Positions 51,867 to 59,755 of a stretch of DNA of 64,000 bases are shown here, in pieces. Position numbers and translations under genes: made by a program. Under the pieces are notes generated by a model. That model worked only from the letters and a program-made list of their open reading frames with translations. It had not been told where the DNA came from and searched no databases. Each line of letters opens with the position of its first letter. Position 1 is the first letter of the stretch. Source of the DNA: Neolewinella marina (GTDB lineage: Bacteria; Bacteroidota; Bacteroidia; Chitinophagales; Saprospiraceae); the NCBI RefSeq assembly GCF_002631205.1, contig NZ_PDLO01000005.1, positions 186,001 through 250,000 on the forward strand, read 5' to 3'.

Positions 51867-53543
51867 TTACCGGGCGTAGGCCACCGACCGGGTTTCCCGG
51901 ATCACCATCACCTTGATCTGGCCGGGGTACTGCATCGTTTCCTGGATTTCCTGGCTGATCTTGAAGCTCAGTTCGTCGGCGTGCTGGTCGCTCACCTTGT
52001 CGGCTTCGACCATGACGCGGAGCTCGCGGCCCGCCTGCATGGCGAAGGCGGAGTTCACCCCTTCGTTCTTCTTGGCGATGTCCTCCAGTTCCTTGATCCG
52101 GTTGATGTAGCCTTCCAGGATCTCCCGCCGGGCGCCGGGCCGGGCGCCGCTGATGGCGTCGCAGGCCTGGACGATGGGGGAAATGATGTTGTTCATCTCG
52201 ATCTCGTCGTGGTGGGCGCCGATGGCGTTGACCACGATGGGGTTCTCGTTCAGCTTCTCGGCCAGCTGCATCCCGTAGAGGGCGTGGCTGAGCTCGCTGT
52301 CCTCGTCGGCTACCTTGCCGATGTCGTGGAGCAGTCCGGCCCGCTTGGCCAGTTTCACCTGTTTCTTGTTCAGGCCCATTTCGGCGGCCATAACGGCGCA
52401 GAGGTGGGCGGTTTCCACGCTGTGCTTGAGCAGGTTCTGTCCGTAGCTGCTGCGGTACCGCATCCGGCCCACCATGCGGATCAGCTCGGCAGGCAGTCCG
52501 TGGATGTCCAGCTCGATGACCGTCTTCTGTCCGATCTCCTTGATGCCCTGCTCGAGTTCCTTGCGGGTCTTGTTGACCACCTCCTCGATGCGGGCGGGGT
52601 GGATGCGGCCGTCGCTGACGAGCCGCTTGAGCGACAGGCGGGCGACTTCCCGGCGGATGGGGTCAAAGCTGCTGATGACGATGGTTTCCGGGGTATCGTC
52701 GACCACCAGCTCGGCGCCGGTAGCGGCCTCGATGGCCCGGATGTTGCGGCCCTCACGGCCGATGATTTGTCCCTTGACGTTGTCGTTGTCGAGGCTGAAG
52801 ACCGATACCGTGTTCTCGATGGTCATCTCGGCGCACATCCGCTGGATGGTGTTGATGACCACCTTGCGGGCGTCCTTGGCGGCGTCTTCCTTGGCTTCGG
52901 ACAGCAGTTCGCGGCGGAGGCTCAGGGCTTCGTTTTCCGATTTGGCGCGTACGTCCTCCAGCAGCCGCTGCTTGGCTTCCGACTGGCTCAGGCCGGCGAT
53001 GCGTTCCAGCTCGGCGGTGAAGCGCTCGTGCTGGGACTCGAGTTCCTCCTGCTTTTCGCGGGTGCGCTCGATCTCGAGGTCGAGTTCCTGCTTGCGGGAT
53101 TCGATTTCCTCCTCCCGCTTCTTCAGTCCTTCCTTGGCCTTGAGCACCTCGTCGAGTTCGGCCTTGAAGCCGGCGCGCTCCTCGCGCATGGCGGCCTGCT
53201 CCTCCTTGAGGGCTTCGCGTTTCTCGCGGAGTTCGATGAGCTCTTCGGCCTTTTCCTGCTTGAACTCTTCCTTGTAGCGGGCGAATTTCTCGCGGCTTTC
53301 CGCGATCTTCTGCTTCTTGAAGGCTTCCTGTTTGTCGCGGTATTCGGCGAAGGTCTTTTCGGCCTTCAGTTCGGCGTCGGCCTGGATCTTCTCGGCTTTC
53401 AGCCGGGCGTCGGCCAGGAGTTTTTCGGCTTCCAGCTGGTGGGCATTGTCCTGCTCCTTGGCCTTGCCGCCAAAGATGAAGTAGGCGATCGCTGCGCCTA
53501 CGAGGAGCCCGATGGCGAGCCCGATGATGATTTCCATTGTCAA
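51867..53543 (-). CDS. rny: ribonuclease Y
   Basis: 558 residues. N-terminal membrane helix ([20 protein letters not shown]), a long coiled coil (about 30-215), a KH domain with [22 protein letters not shown] (about 255-280) and an HD hydrolase domain with [20 protein letters not shown] and [20 protein letters not shown]. Endonuclease that starts mRNA decay at the inner membrane. It is the last gene of the pheT / 96-residue protein / zapA / rny group and follows zapA by 24 bp. Confidence 0.97.
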   Translation of the reverse strand: MTMEIIIGLAIGLLVGAAIAYFIFGGKAKEQDNAHQLEAEKLLADARLKAEKIQADAELKAEKTFAEYRDKQEAFKKQKIAESREKFARYKEEFKQEKAEELIELREKREALKEEQAAMREERAGFKAELDEVLKAKEGLKKREEEIESRKQELDLEIERTREKQEELESQHERFTAELERIAGLSQSEAKQRLLEDVRAKSENEALSLRRELLSEAKEDAAKDARKVVINTIQRMCAEMTIENTVSVFSLDNDNVKGQIIGREGRNIRAIEAATGAELVVDDTPETIVISSFDPIRREVARLSLKRLVSDGRIHPARIEEVVNKTRKELEQGIKEIGQKTVIELDIHGLPAELIRMVGRMRYRSSYGQNLLKHSVETAHLCAVMAAEMGLNKKQVKLAKRAGLLHDIGKVADEDSELSHALYGMQLAEKLNENPIVVNAIGAHHDEIEMNNIISPIVQACDAISGARPGARREILEGYINRIKELEDIAKKNEGVNSAFAMQAGRELRVMVEADKVSDQHADELSFKISQEIQETMQYPGQIKVMVIRETRSVAYAR

Positions 53544-53567
53544 ATTAAGTTGTAGAAGTGAAGCTCG

Positions 53568-53876
53568 CTAGAGCATCCCCTCAACTAAGTCGTTCAGCTT
53601 CGCGAGCCGCTGGGTCAGTTCCGCGTCGCTGCCGGGGTCGGCTTGCTCGCGGGCGCTGCGCAATTCGCTGGCGTAGGTCAGCAGGGTCATGACCAGGCAA
53701 TCCTGCTTGTCCCGGTCGCGGTACTTAATCTGAAAGTCGTTGAAGCGATCGTTGATTTCCTTGACGAGGGCGCGCAACCCTTCTTCCTCGGCTTCCGCGA
53801 CGCGGATGGGATAGGGGCGGCCCGCAATGACCACGCTGATCGGTTTATTATCCTGGGCTGTATCTGCTGCTGCCAT
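53568..53876 (-). CDS. zapA: cell division protein ZapA
   Basis: 102 residues. ZapA family features: IAGRPYPIRVAEAEEEGLRALVKEINDRF at the start, the middle DFQIKYRDRDKQDCLVMTLLTYASELRSA and a short C-terminal coiled coil. It bundles FtsZ filaments in the division ring. It is 3 bp from the preceding coiled-coil gene, so they are one transcript. Confidence 0.93.
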   Translation of the reverse strand: MAAADTAQDNKPISVVIAGRPYPIRVAEAEEEGLRALVKEINDRFNDFQIKYRDRDKQDCLVMTLLTYASELRSAREQADPGSDAELTQRLAKLNDLVEGML

Positions 53877-53879
53877 GAC

Positions 53880-54170
53880 TTAGTTACGGTGAAGCCAGTC
53901 GAGGCAACGGTCGATCTCGCGGAGGCAAAACTGGATGGCCTCCCTTTGGTCGTCGTTGTCGGCTGGTGCTTTCCCGGCAGCGACGGGCTGCTGGGTCTGC
54001 GCTAGCTTGTCCTTCAACGCGCTCACGACGCCGAGCTGGCGGTCGAGTTCCCGTTTCAGGTTTTCGTTTTCGGTAACGGTCGCCTCGTGCTGCACCCGTT
54101 GGCGCTCTACTTTGGCGGCGAGTTGCCGGAGTTTTATTTCAAGGCCGTCAATTTGGTTTGCCGGTTTCAT
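53880..54170 (-). CDS. small coiled-coil protein between pheT and zapA
   Basis: 96 residues: first half a regular coiled coil (IDGLEIKLRQLAAKVERQRVQHEATVTENENLKRELDRQL), then a low-complexity segment and a C-terminal helix (IQFCLREIDRCLDWLHRN). Position in the pheT-zapA gap is conserved in Bacteroidota (established order) and suggests a division-related partner, possibly functionally like ZapB; that is inference. Confidence 0.8.
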   Translation of the reverse strand: MKPANQIDGLEIKLRQLAAKVERQRVQHEATVTENENLKRELDRQLGVVSALKDKLAQTQQPVAAGKAPADNDDQREAIQFCLREIDRCLDWLHRN

Positions 54171-54285
54171 AATCGTGTGGTGGATAGGTAGTTGAAGGGC
54201 CTGGGTTACACCACTGCCGGCAGACCGCCGGAAGGGTGGGAACGCCCGGTCTCCTTCCGCTTGTGTTCCGGGGTAAAGTTATGAA

Positions 54286-56709
54286 TTAACGGCGAACCTC
54301 CGCCCCCAGTTGCTTGCCCAGTACGGCCTCCACGCTGCGCATCACCTTTTCCACCTCCTTGTCGGTCAGCGTGCGGGCGTCGCTCTCCAGCAGGAAGCTC
54401 ACGGCGTAGCTCTTCTTGCCGGCCCCCATCTGCTCCTCGTTGCGGTAAACGTCGAAGAGGTTGATGTCGGTGATGAGCTGCTTTCCGGCCTTGCGGGCCA
54501 GCCGCTCGATGTCGGCGAAGGCCACCTCCCGGTTTACCACCAGGGCCAGGTCGCGGCGCACGGTGGGGTATTTACCCGGGGTGGTCACCGCCTGCGGCTT
54601 GCGGGGCAGTACGCGCAGCAGGTTGTCCCAGTGGAAATCCGCGAAGAACACCCCGCCCTTCACGTCGGCCTGCTCGAGACGGGCACCCGCGACCGCGCCG
54701 AAATCCACCAGCACCAGGGGCCCCTTGTGGTAGCGCAGGCCGTAGCGGTAATCCCCCTCCGGGGCGTCGGCCGTACGGTAGTTGTCGATGCCGAGCCGCT
54801 GCAGCACCAGGTGGACGGCCGCCTTCAGGGTGTAGAAGTCGGCGCGGTCGTCCGAGGCGTCGTGCCACGACTCCGGCTGCCGCCGCCCGGTCAGGGTCAG
54901 GGTCAGGTGGTTCGTTTCCCGGTAGTCGTCGCCCTCGAGGCGGTAGCTGCGGCCGAATTCGAAGAGGCGCAGGTCGCGCTGGCTGAAGTTGTGGTTGTGG
55001 CGCACGGCCTCCAGGGCACCGAAGAGGAGGTCGGGGCGCATGACGTCCAGGTGGACGTTGCTGGTATTGTTGATGCGCACCAGGTCGTCGCGGTCGCCGT
55101 AGTGGCGGCCTTCGGCCAGGCTCAGCGCCATCATTTCCAGGTAGCCGTTGGCGGCCAGCAGGTCGCCCACCAGTTCGCGCAGGGCGTTAGGGTCGGGCCG
55201 GGGGGCCACCACCATGGCCGTAGTGATCGTGGCCGGCTCGGGAATCTTGTTGAAACCGTAGACGCGCAGGATCTCCTCGATCACGTCTACTTCCCGGGTC
55301 ACGTCGAACTTGTTGGTTGGTACGGCCACGGTGAATCCGGTGCCGTCGTCGGCCACGATCTCCATGTCCATACTGCCCAGGATGTTGCGGATGGTCGACT
55401 CGCCCAGCTCCACCCCGATTAGCTCGTTGATGCGTCGGTAGCGTACGGTGACTCGCCGCGGTTCGATGGGCGTGGGGTAGAGGTCGAGCAGTTTACTGGC
55501 TACGCGGCCACCGGCCAGGGACTCCAGTAGCAGAGAGGCCCGCTTGAGGGCGTAGACCACCACGTTGGGGTCGCTGCCCTTCTCGAAGATGCGGGCCGCG
55601 TCGGTGCGCAGGCCGTGGCGCATGCTGCTGCGGCGGGTGGTGCCGGGGTCGAAGTGGGCGGACTCGAGAAAGATGCGGGTGGTCGAGTCGCTCACCCCGC
55701 TGCTGGCGCCCCCGAATACGCCGGCAATGCACAGGGGTTGGTCGTTGGCGTCGCAGATCATGAGGTCGTCGGCCGAGAGCTTGCGGTCCTCCTCGTCCAG
55801 CGACTGGAATTCGGTTCCCTCCGGGAGCTTCCGCACCACGATGCCGTTGCCCCCCAGCTTGTCGACGTCGAAGGCGTGCAGGGGTTGCCCCAGTTCGTGG
55901 AGCACGTAGTTGGTCACGTCGACCACGTTGTTGATGGGCCGGACGCCGATGGCGTTCAGGCGGGCGCGGAGCCAGTCGGGACTGGGCTCCACCTTCAGGT
56001 TTTCGATGAGCAGGCCGGCGTAGCGGGGGGCCTGGGTGGGGTCTTCTATCCGGACGCTGAACGCGGGTGCCTCACCCTCCGTAAAGGCCGCGACGTCGGG
56101 CTTCTCCACCTTGACCTTGCGGCCTTCTTCCACGCTCAGGGCGGCGGCCAGGTCGAAGGCCACGCCAAGGTGGTTGGTCGCGTCGGAGCGGTTGGGCGTC
56201 AGGCCGATTTCGTAGACGTAGTCGGTCTCCAGTTCAAATACCTCGGCGGCCGCGGTGCCGGCGGGGTAGGCCTTGTCCAGAACGAGGATGCCGTCGTGGC
56301 TGGTGCCCAGACCGAGTTCGTCCTCGGCACAGATCATGCCTTCGCTTACTTCCCCGCGGATCTTGCCCTTCTTGATGGTCAGGGGTTCGCCTTCGGTGGG
56401 GTAAAGGGTGGTGCCTACGGTGGCGACCATCACGTGCTGGCCGGCGGCCACGTTGGGGGCTCCGCAGACGATGGACACGGGCTCCGCCCCGCCTACGTCG
56501 ACGCTGGTGAGCGACAGGCGGTCGGCGCCGGGGTGCTTACCGCAGGTGAGCACCTGGCCTACGACCACGCCTTCGAGGCCGCCGGGGACCGATTCCACCT
56601 TTTCCATTCCTTCCACCTCCAGTCCGGTGCCGGTGAGAACCTCGGCAATCCGCGCCGGGGGCAGGTCGATATCGAGGTATTCCTTGAGCCAGTTGAGCGA
56701 TACTTTCAT
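54286..56709 (-). CDS. pheT: phenylalanine-tRNA ligase beta subunit
   Basis: 807 residues from the ATG at 56709 (MKVSLNWLKEYLD). An in-frame TTG at 56718 lies inside the -7 box and is rejected. Domain order: tRNA-binding (EMAP-like) VVVGQVLTCGKHPGADRLSLTSVDVG (about 48-75), B3/B4 editing domain (YAGLLIENLKVEPSPDWLRARL...), B5, a catalytic-like core, and FDX-ACB at the end (GKYPTVRRDLALVVN ... LTDKEVEKVMRSVEAVLG). The partner pheS is not in the window. Confidence 0.97.
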   Translation of the reverse strand: MKVSLNWLKEYLDIDLPPARIAEVLTGTGLEVEGMEKVESVPGGLEGVVVGQVLTCGKHPGADRLSLTSVDVGGAEPVSIVCGAPNVAAGQHVMVATVGTTLYPTEGEPLTIKKGKIRGEVSEGMICAEDELGLGTSHDGILVLDKAYPAGTAAAEVFELETDYVYEIGLTPNRSDATNHLGVAFDLAAALSVEEGRKVKVEKPDVAAFTEGEAPAFSVRIEDPTQAPRYAGLLIENLKVEPSPDWLRARLNAIGVRPINNVVDVTNYVLHELGQPLHAFDVDKLGGNGIVVRKLPEGTEFQSLDEEDRKLSADDLMICDANDQPLCIAGVFGGASSGVSDSTTRIFLESAHFDPGTTRRSSMRHGLRTDAARIFEKGSDPNVVVYALKRASLLLESLAGGRVASKLLDLYPTPIEPRRVTVRYRRINELIGVELGESTIRNILGSMDMEIVADDGTGFTVAVPTNKFDVTREVDVIEEILRVYGFNKIPEPATITTAMVVAPRPDPNALRELVGDLLAANGYLEMMALSLAEGRHYGDRDDLVRINNTSNVHLDVMRPDLLFGALEAVRHNHNFSQRDLRLFEFGRSYRLEGDDYRETNHLTLTLTGRRQPESWHDASDDRADFYTLKAAVHLVLQRLGIDNYRTADAPEGDYRYGLRYHKGPLVLVDFGAVAGARLEQADVKGGVFFADFHWDNLLRVLPRKPQAVTTPGKYPTVRRDLALVVNREVAFADIERLARKAGKQLITDINLFDVYRNEEQMGAGKKSYAVSFLLESDARTLTDKEVEKVMRSVEAVLGKQLGAEVRR

Positions 56710-56714
56710 AGCGC

Positions 56715-56723
56715 GCAAAGGTA
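56715..56723 (-). promoter_or_regulatory. -7 box TACCTTTGC directly ahead of pheT
   Basis: Perfect TAnnTTTGC motif on the minus strand, only 5 bp before the ATG at 56709. The transcript would begin at or next to the start codon. Confidence 0.6.
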
Positions 56724-56854
56724 GGGAAGTAATTAAATGTTAAACTCCAAACCCACCCGCCCCGGTGGGGCCCCTTCCCATTAATATTGTTCTCCTGCTT
56801 AACCTTGCGGACCGAACACCGTTCCTACCTTGTAGATTGACTCCCCCGCCCGGA

Positions 56855-57610
56855 ATGAAAACCTTCCTTGCCCTGCTGTTCCCCCTCCTGCCCTGCTGCC
56901 CCCTGGCGGCCCAGCAAGGGAGTCCGCTGCGGGTGGAACCGGCGGAAATCAGCAAGCAGATCGTGGTGGATAACCTCGACGAAGGATTTGAGGACGTCAC
57001 CTCGGTAGTGGTGACCAACAACAGCGGCCGCACCATCCAGCTGATGCGGGAGACGGTCAGCCGCCCCCGGCCCCGGGCCTGGACCTACCGGGCCCTGGAC
57101 CGCGTAAGTCGCGCCACGCCCTACGTCGTTTCCGAGGCCGAGCAGCACAACGGCCGCCACATCAGCCTGGGCCCCGGGCAGTCGGCCACCTTCTACGTGG
57201 TCATGCGGCCCGACGGCGTCACCGGGTCGGGCTCCACCGAGATTCGGTTTACCGACCTCACCCTGCCCGGCACCGTACTGGCTACGGCTTCCATCACCAC
57301 CACGGTGACCCAGCAGGCGCAGACGCCGCCGACGGCCATCGAGACCCGCCCGACGCCCACTACCGTCCGGCTCTACCCGAACCCGGCGGTCGATAAATTT
57401 TTCGTGGAGGCGCCCCGCGGCGTCCGCATCGGCCGGGTGGAGGTCACCAATACCCTGGGCCGTCAGATCCGCTCCTTCACCGGCGAGGCCGGCAGCGAGG
57501 GCTACGACATCGAGCACCTGCCCGACGGGCTGTACCTGATCTCCATTTTTGACGATGGGGGCAAGAAACTCAAGACCCTCCGCTTGCTGCACCGGCAGTT
57601 CGGGGCCTAG
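56855..57610 (+). CDS. secreted protein with T9SS type A C-terminal sorting domain
   Basis: 251 residues from the ATG at 56855 (signal peptide MKTFLALLFPLLPCCPLAAQ). A beta-sandwich-like middle (GFEDVTSVVVTNNSGRTIQLMRE, GRHISLGPGQSATFYVVMRPDGVTGSGSTEIRFTDLTLPG) is followed by a short Pro/Thr linker and the sorting domain VRLYPNPAVDKFFVEAP, GRVEVTNTLGRQI, LPDGLYLISIFD, with a basic C-terminus. The middle may be an Ig-like domain; cargo role only is inferred. Upstream bases to 56765 are open but lack a signal. Confidence 0.82.
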   Translation: MKTFLALLFPLLPCCPLAAQQGSPLRVEPAEISKQIVVDNLDEGFEDVTSVVVTNNSGRTIQLMRETVSRPRPRAWTYRALDRVSRATPYVVSEAEQHNGRHISLGPGQSATFYVVMRPDGVTGSGSTEIRFTDLTLPGTVLATASITTTVTQQAQTPPTAIETRPTPTTVRLYPNPAVDKFFVEAPRGVRIGRVEVTNTLGRQIRSFTGEAGSEGYDIEHLPDGLYLISIFDDGGKKLKTLRLLHRQFGA

Positions 57611-57615
57611 TCGCT

Positions 57616-57665
57616 CCAATAAAAAAGCCCCCCGACGCCAAGGCATCGGGGGGCTTTTTTATTGG
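57616..57665. terminator. bidirectional terminator with 20-bp stem
   Basis: The two 20-base arms (57616-57635 and 57646-57665) are exact reverse complements around a 10-base loop and carry T6 on the plus side and A6 (T6 on the minus side). It sits between two convergent genes. Confidence 0.92.
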
Positions 57666-57680
57666 GACCATCACCGGGGG

Positions 57681-58430
57681 CTAGCCCTCCAGTGCGGCAA
57701 TGTATTTATCGGCCTGGGCGGCTTCGGTGCTGTTGCCGAACTCCGCCTTAAGGCGGCGGAAGGCCGCGAGGGCCTCCTCGTTCCGGCCCTGCTCGCGCAG
57801 CAGCAGACCAAGTTTGTTGAGGTAGTAGCCTCCGGTAAGGAAGTTCTTGCCCGACTCGTCCACGGCTTCCCGGTAGGAGCTGATGGCGGCGTCGAAGTCG
57901 CCGAGCTCGCTCTGCAGGTCACCCATCACGCCCATCTTCATGGCGGGCAGCAGCTCCCCTTCGGCGTCGAAGTCCTGGAGGTAATCCAGGGCGGCTTCGT
58001 ACTGCCCGAGGTTCAGGTAGCTGACGGCAACGTAGTAGTTGGCCAGGTTACCGGCTTTGGTGCTGGAGTACTGGTCGGCGATGTCCAGGAAACCGGGGTA
58101 CCCCTGTCCGGGGTTGGTCAGGGCCAGGCTGAAGCTGTCCTGCTCGAACTGGTACTGGGCCTGCTGCATCTGCTCGGCGGCGTTGCGCTCAGCGGGTCGC
58201 TGGATGAAGGTATGATACAGGAGGGCACCGGCAACGATCGCGATGAGGGCCACCACGGCGATGATGATGGGCTTGCGGTTGCGTTCGAAGAAATCGAGAC
58301 CCTGGTCCCGTACTTCCACGATGTCGACGAGGGTATCGTCTTCCTGTACGCGCACTTGCTCATCACCCGTGGGGCGTCCGCCGCGGGGAGTGCCGGTTGG
58401 ACGGCGTCCTATATTATTCTTTCTTGCCAT
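57681..58430 (-). CDS. membrane-anchored TPR protein (DUF2133/YfgM-like)
   Basis: 249 residues from the ATG at 58430 (MARKNNIG); upstream in-frame TTG at 58484 overlaps the promoter -7 box. A basic N-terminus and membrane helix (about 70-92, PIIIAVVALIAIVAGALLY) precede a periplasmic TPR region: FLDIADQYSSTKAGNLANYYVAVSYLNLGQYEAALDYLQ, GDFDAAISSYREAVDESGKNFLTGGYYLNKLGLLLREQGRNEEALAAFRRLKAEF. It resembles YfgM/BepA-type anchored TPR proteins that work with the Sec machinery. No direct evidence for a partner here. Confidence 0.85.
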   Translation of the reverse strand: MARKNNIGRRPTGTPRGGRPTGDEQVRVQEDDTLVDIVEVRDQGLDFFERNRKPIIIAVVALIAIVAGALLYHTFIQRPAERNAAEQMQQAQYQFEQDSFSLALTNPGQGYPGFLDIADQYSSTKAGNLANYYVAVSYLNLGQYEAALDYLQDFDAEGELLPAMKMGVMGDLQSELGDFDAAISSYREAVDESGKNFLTGGYYLNKLGLLLREQGRNEEALAAFRRLKAEFGNSTEAAQADKYIAALEG

Positions 58431-58480
58431 AATAAGTGTAAATACGAGCCGCTGCACCCGAGCGCAGCTGGAAAAGTCGC

Positions 58481-58510
58481 GCAAAGATACGGTAATCCAG
58501 CGGAATCCAA
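58481..58510 (-). promoter_or_regulatory. Bacteroidota-type promoter of the TPR gene
   Basis: TTG, an 18-19-bp spacer and TATCTTTGC (58489-58481) on the minus strand, about 50 bp upstream of the ATG at 58430. Confidence 0.65.
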
Positions 58511-58570
58511 CCGGATCATTCGCCGGCGATTTCGTCGGCCATCAACGGGAATGGTGAAGGTGAGCTACGC

Positions 58571-59629
58571 CTAGGTGAGGAAGGGGTACGGCTGGGAGTA
58601 GTTGTCGGTGTATAGGTCCGCGGGGTCCGGGTAGGGACTGTCGGCGGCGAACTGGGCCGCTTCGGCGATCTCTGCCTTGACGGCGTCCTTGATGGCCTTG
58701 ATCTCGGCCTCGGTGGCTACTTCGTTATCCAGGATCAGCTTTTCGGTGACCTTGATGGGGTCGCGGTCCTGGTAGGTTTTCACCTCGTCCTTTTCGCGGT
58801 AGCGGGCGGGGTCCGATACGGAGTGGCCCTTGTAGCGGTAGGTCTTGATTTCGAGGTAGTAGGGCCCTTTGCCGGAGCGGATGTGCTCGGCGGCGCGGGA
58901 TACGGCCTCGTGGACGGCTTCGGGGTCCATGCCGTCGACGCTTTCGCTCGGCATGTCGAAGCTGGCGCCCAGCTTGCTCAGGTCGGTTACGTTGCTGGTC
59001 CGCTCCACGCTGGTGCCCATGGCGTAGCCGTTGTTCTCGCAGATGTAGAGGGCGGGGACCTTCCAGGTCATGGCCATGTTCCAGCTTTCCCAGAGGGCAC
59101 CCTGACGGGCTGCACCGTCGCCGAACATGACGACGCAGAGGTTCTTGGTCTTTTTGTACTTCTCGGCCAGGGCGATGCCGGTGCCGATGGGGATCTGGGC
59201 CCCTACGATGCCGTTGCCGCCGTAGTAGTTGTGCTCGCGGCTGAAGAAGTGCATGGAGCCTCCCTTGCCCTTCACTACGCCGGTGGCCTTGCCGTAGAGT
59301 TCGGCCATGGCGGCCTTGGTGTCTACTCCCCGACCGATGGCGGTGCCGTGCTGGCGGTAGGCCGTCACAATTCCGTCATCTTTGGTGATGGCGCTTTCGA
59401 TGCCGGCGGCGACGGCTTCCTGGCCGATGTAGACGTGGCAGAAACCGCGGACGTCCTGCTGGCCGTAGGCCATCAGGGCGCGCTCCTCGAAGCGGCGGAT
59501 GCGCAACATGAGGGTGTACCATTCCAGGTACTGCTCCTTGCTGTATTTCAATCCTTTAGGTACGCCGTTTTTCTTAGCGGTCGTAGATGCTGCCTTCGGG
59601 TCGGCGGTCTTTTTCTGCGCTGTGTCCAT
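58571..59629 (-). CDS. pdhA: pyruvate dehydrogenase E1 component subunit alpha
   Basis: 352 residues. An Ala/Lys-rich N-terminal extension of about 25 residues precedes the usual fold. ThDP block: GDGAARQGALWESWNMAMTWKVPALYICENN (about 175-206). Phosphorylation-loop-like region YRYKGHSVSDPARYREKDEVKTYQDRDP is complete. FCHVYIGQEAVAAGIESAI at about 60-78. It needs a separate beta subunit and lipoyl E2, which are not in the window. It is divergent from the surrounding arrangement and 126 bp downstream of the VPS10-like gene on the same strand. Confidence 0.94.
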   Translation of the reverse strand: MDTAQKKTADPKAASTTAKKNGVPKGLKYSKEQYLEWYTLMLRIRRFEERALMAYGQQDVRGFCHVYIGQEAVAAGIESAITKDDGIVTAYRQHGTAIGRGVDTKAAMAELYGKATGVVKGKGGSMHFFSREHNYYGGNGIVGAQIPIGTGIALAEKYKKTKNLCVVMFGDGAARQGALWESWNMAMTWKVPALYICENNGYAMGTSVERTSNVTDLSKLGASFDMPSESVDGMDPEAVHEAVSRAAEHIRSGKGPYYLEIKTYRYKGHSVSDPARYREKDEVKTYQDRDPIKVTEKLILDNEVATEAEIKAIKDAVKAEIAEAAQFAADSPYPDPADLYTDNYSQPYPFLT

Positions 59630-59680
59630 ACTGAGATAGCGAATTTTCGCTCTTTTCGGGGGTTATACCTGCCTAATATA

Positions 59681-59733
59681 GCCCACGGCGGGTAATCGGG
59701 TTAGGGCTCTATAAGTAACTGCCCGCCGTGGGC
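59681..59733 (-). terminator. 12-bp stem hairpin between the VPS10-like and pdhA genes
   Basis: GCCCACGGCGGG (59681-59692) and CCCGCCGTGGGC (59722-59733) form a perfect 12-bp stem with a 29-base loop. It is downstream of the VPS10-like stop (minus strand); no U-run follows, so the terminator call is tentative. Confidence 0.45.
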
Positions 59734-59755
59734 CATAGTTTAGGTATCGTAGTTG

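Noticed and set aside
51849-53555. A 568-codon plus-strand frame opposite rny
   Set aside because: Antisense shadow of the coiled-coil coding sequence.
54171-54285. A small RNA in the pheT/coiled-coil gap
   Set aside because: A short GGAAGG/CCTTCC pairing and a weak TAACTTTA box are present, but no terminator and no clear structure, so only a possible internal promoter remains.
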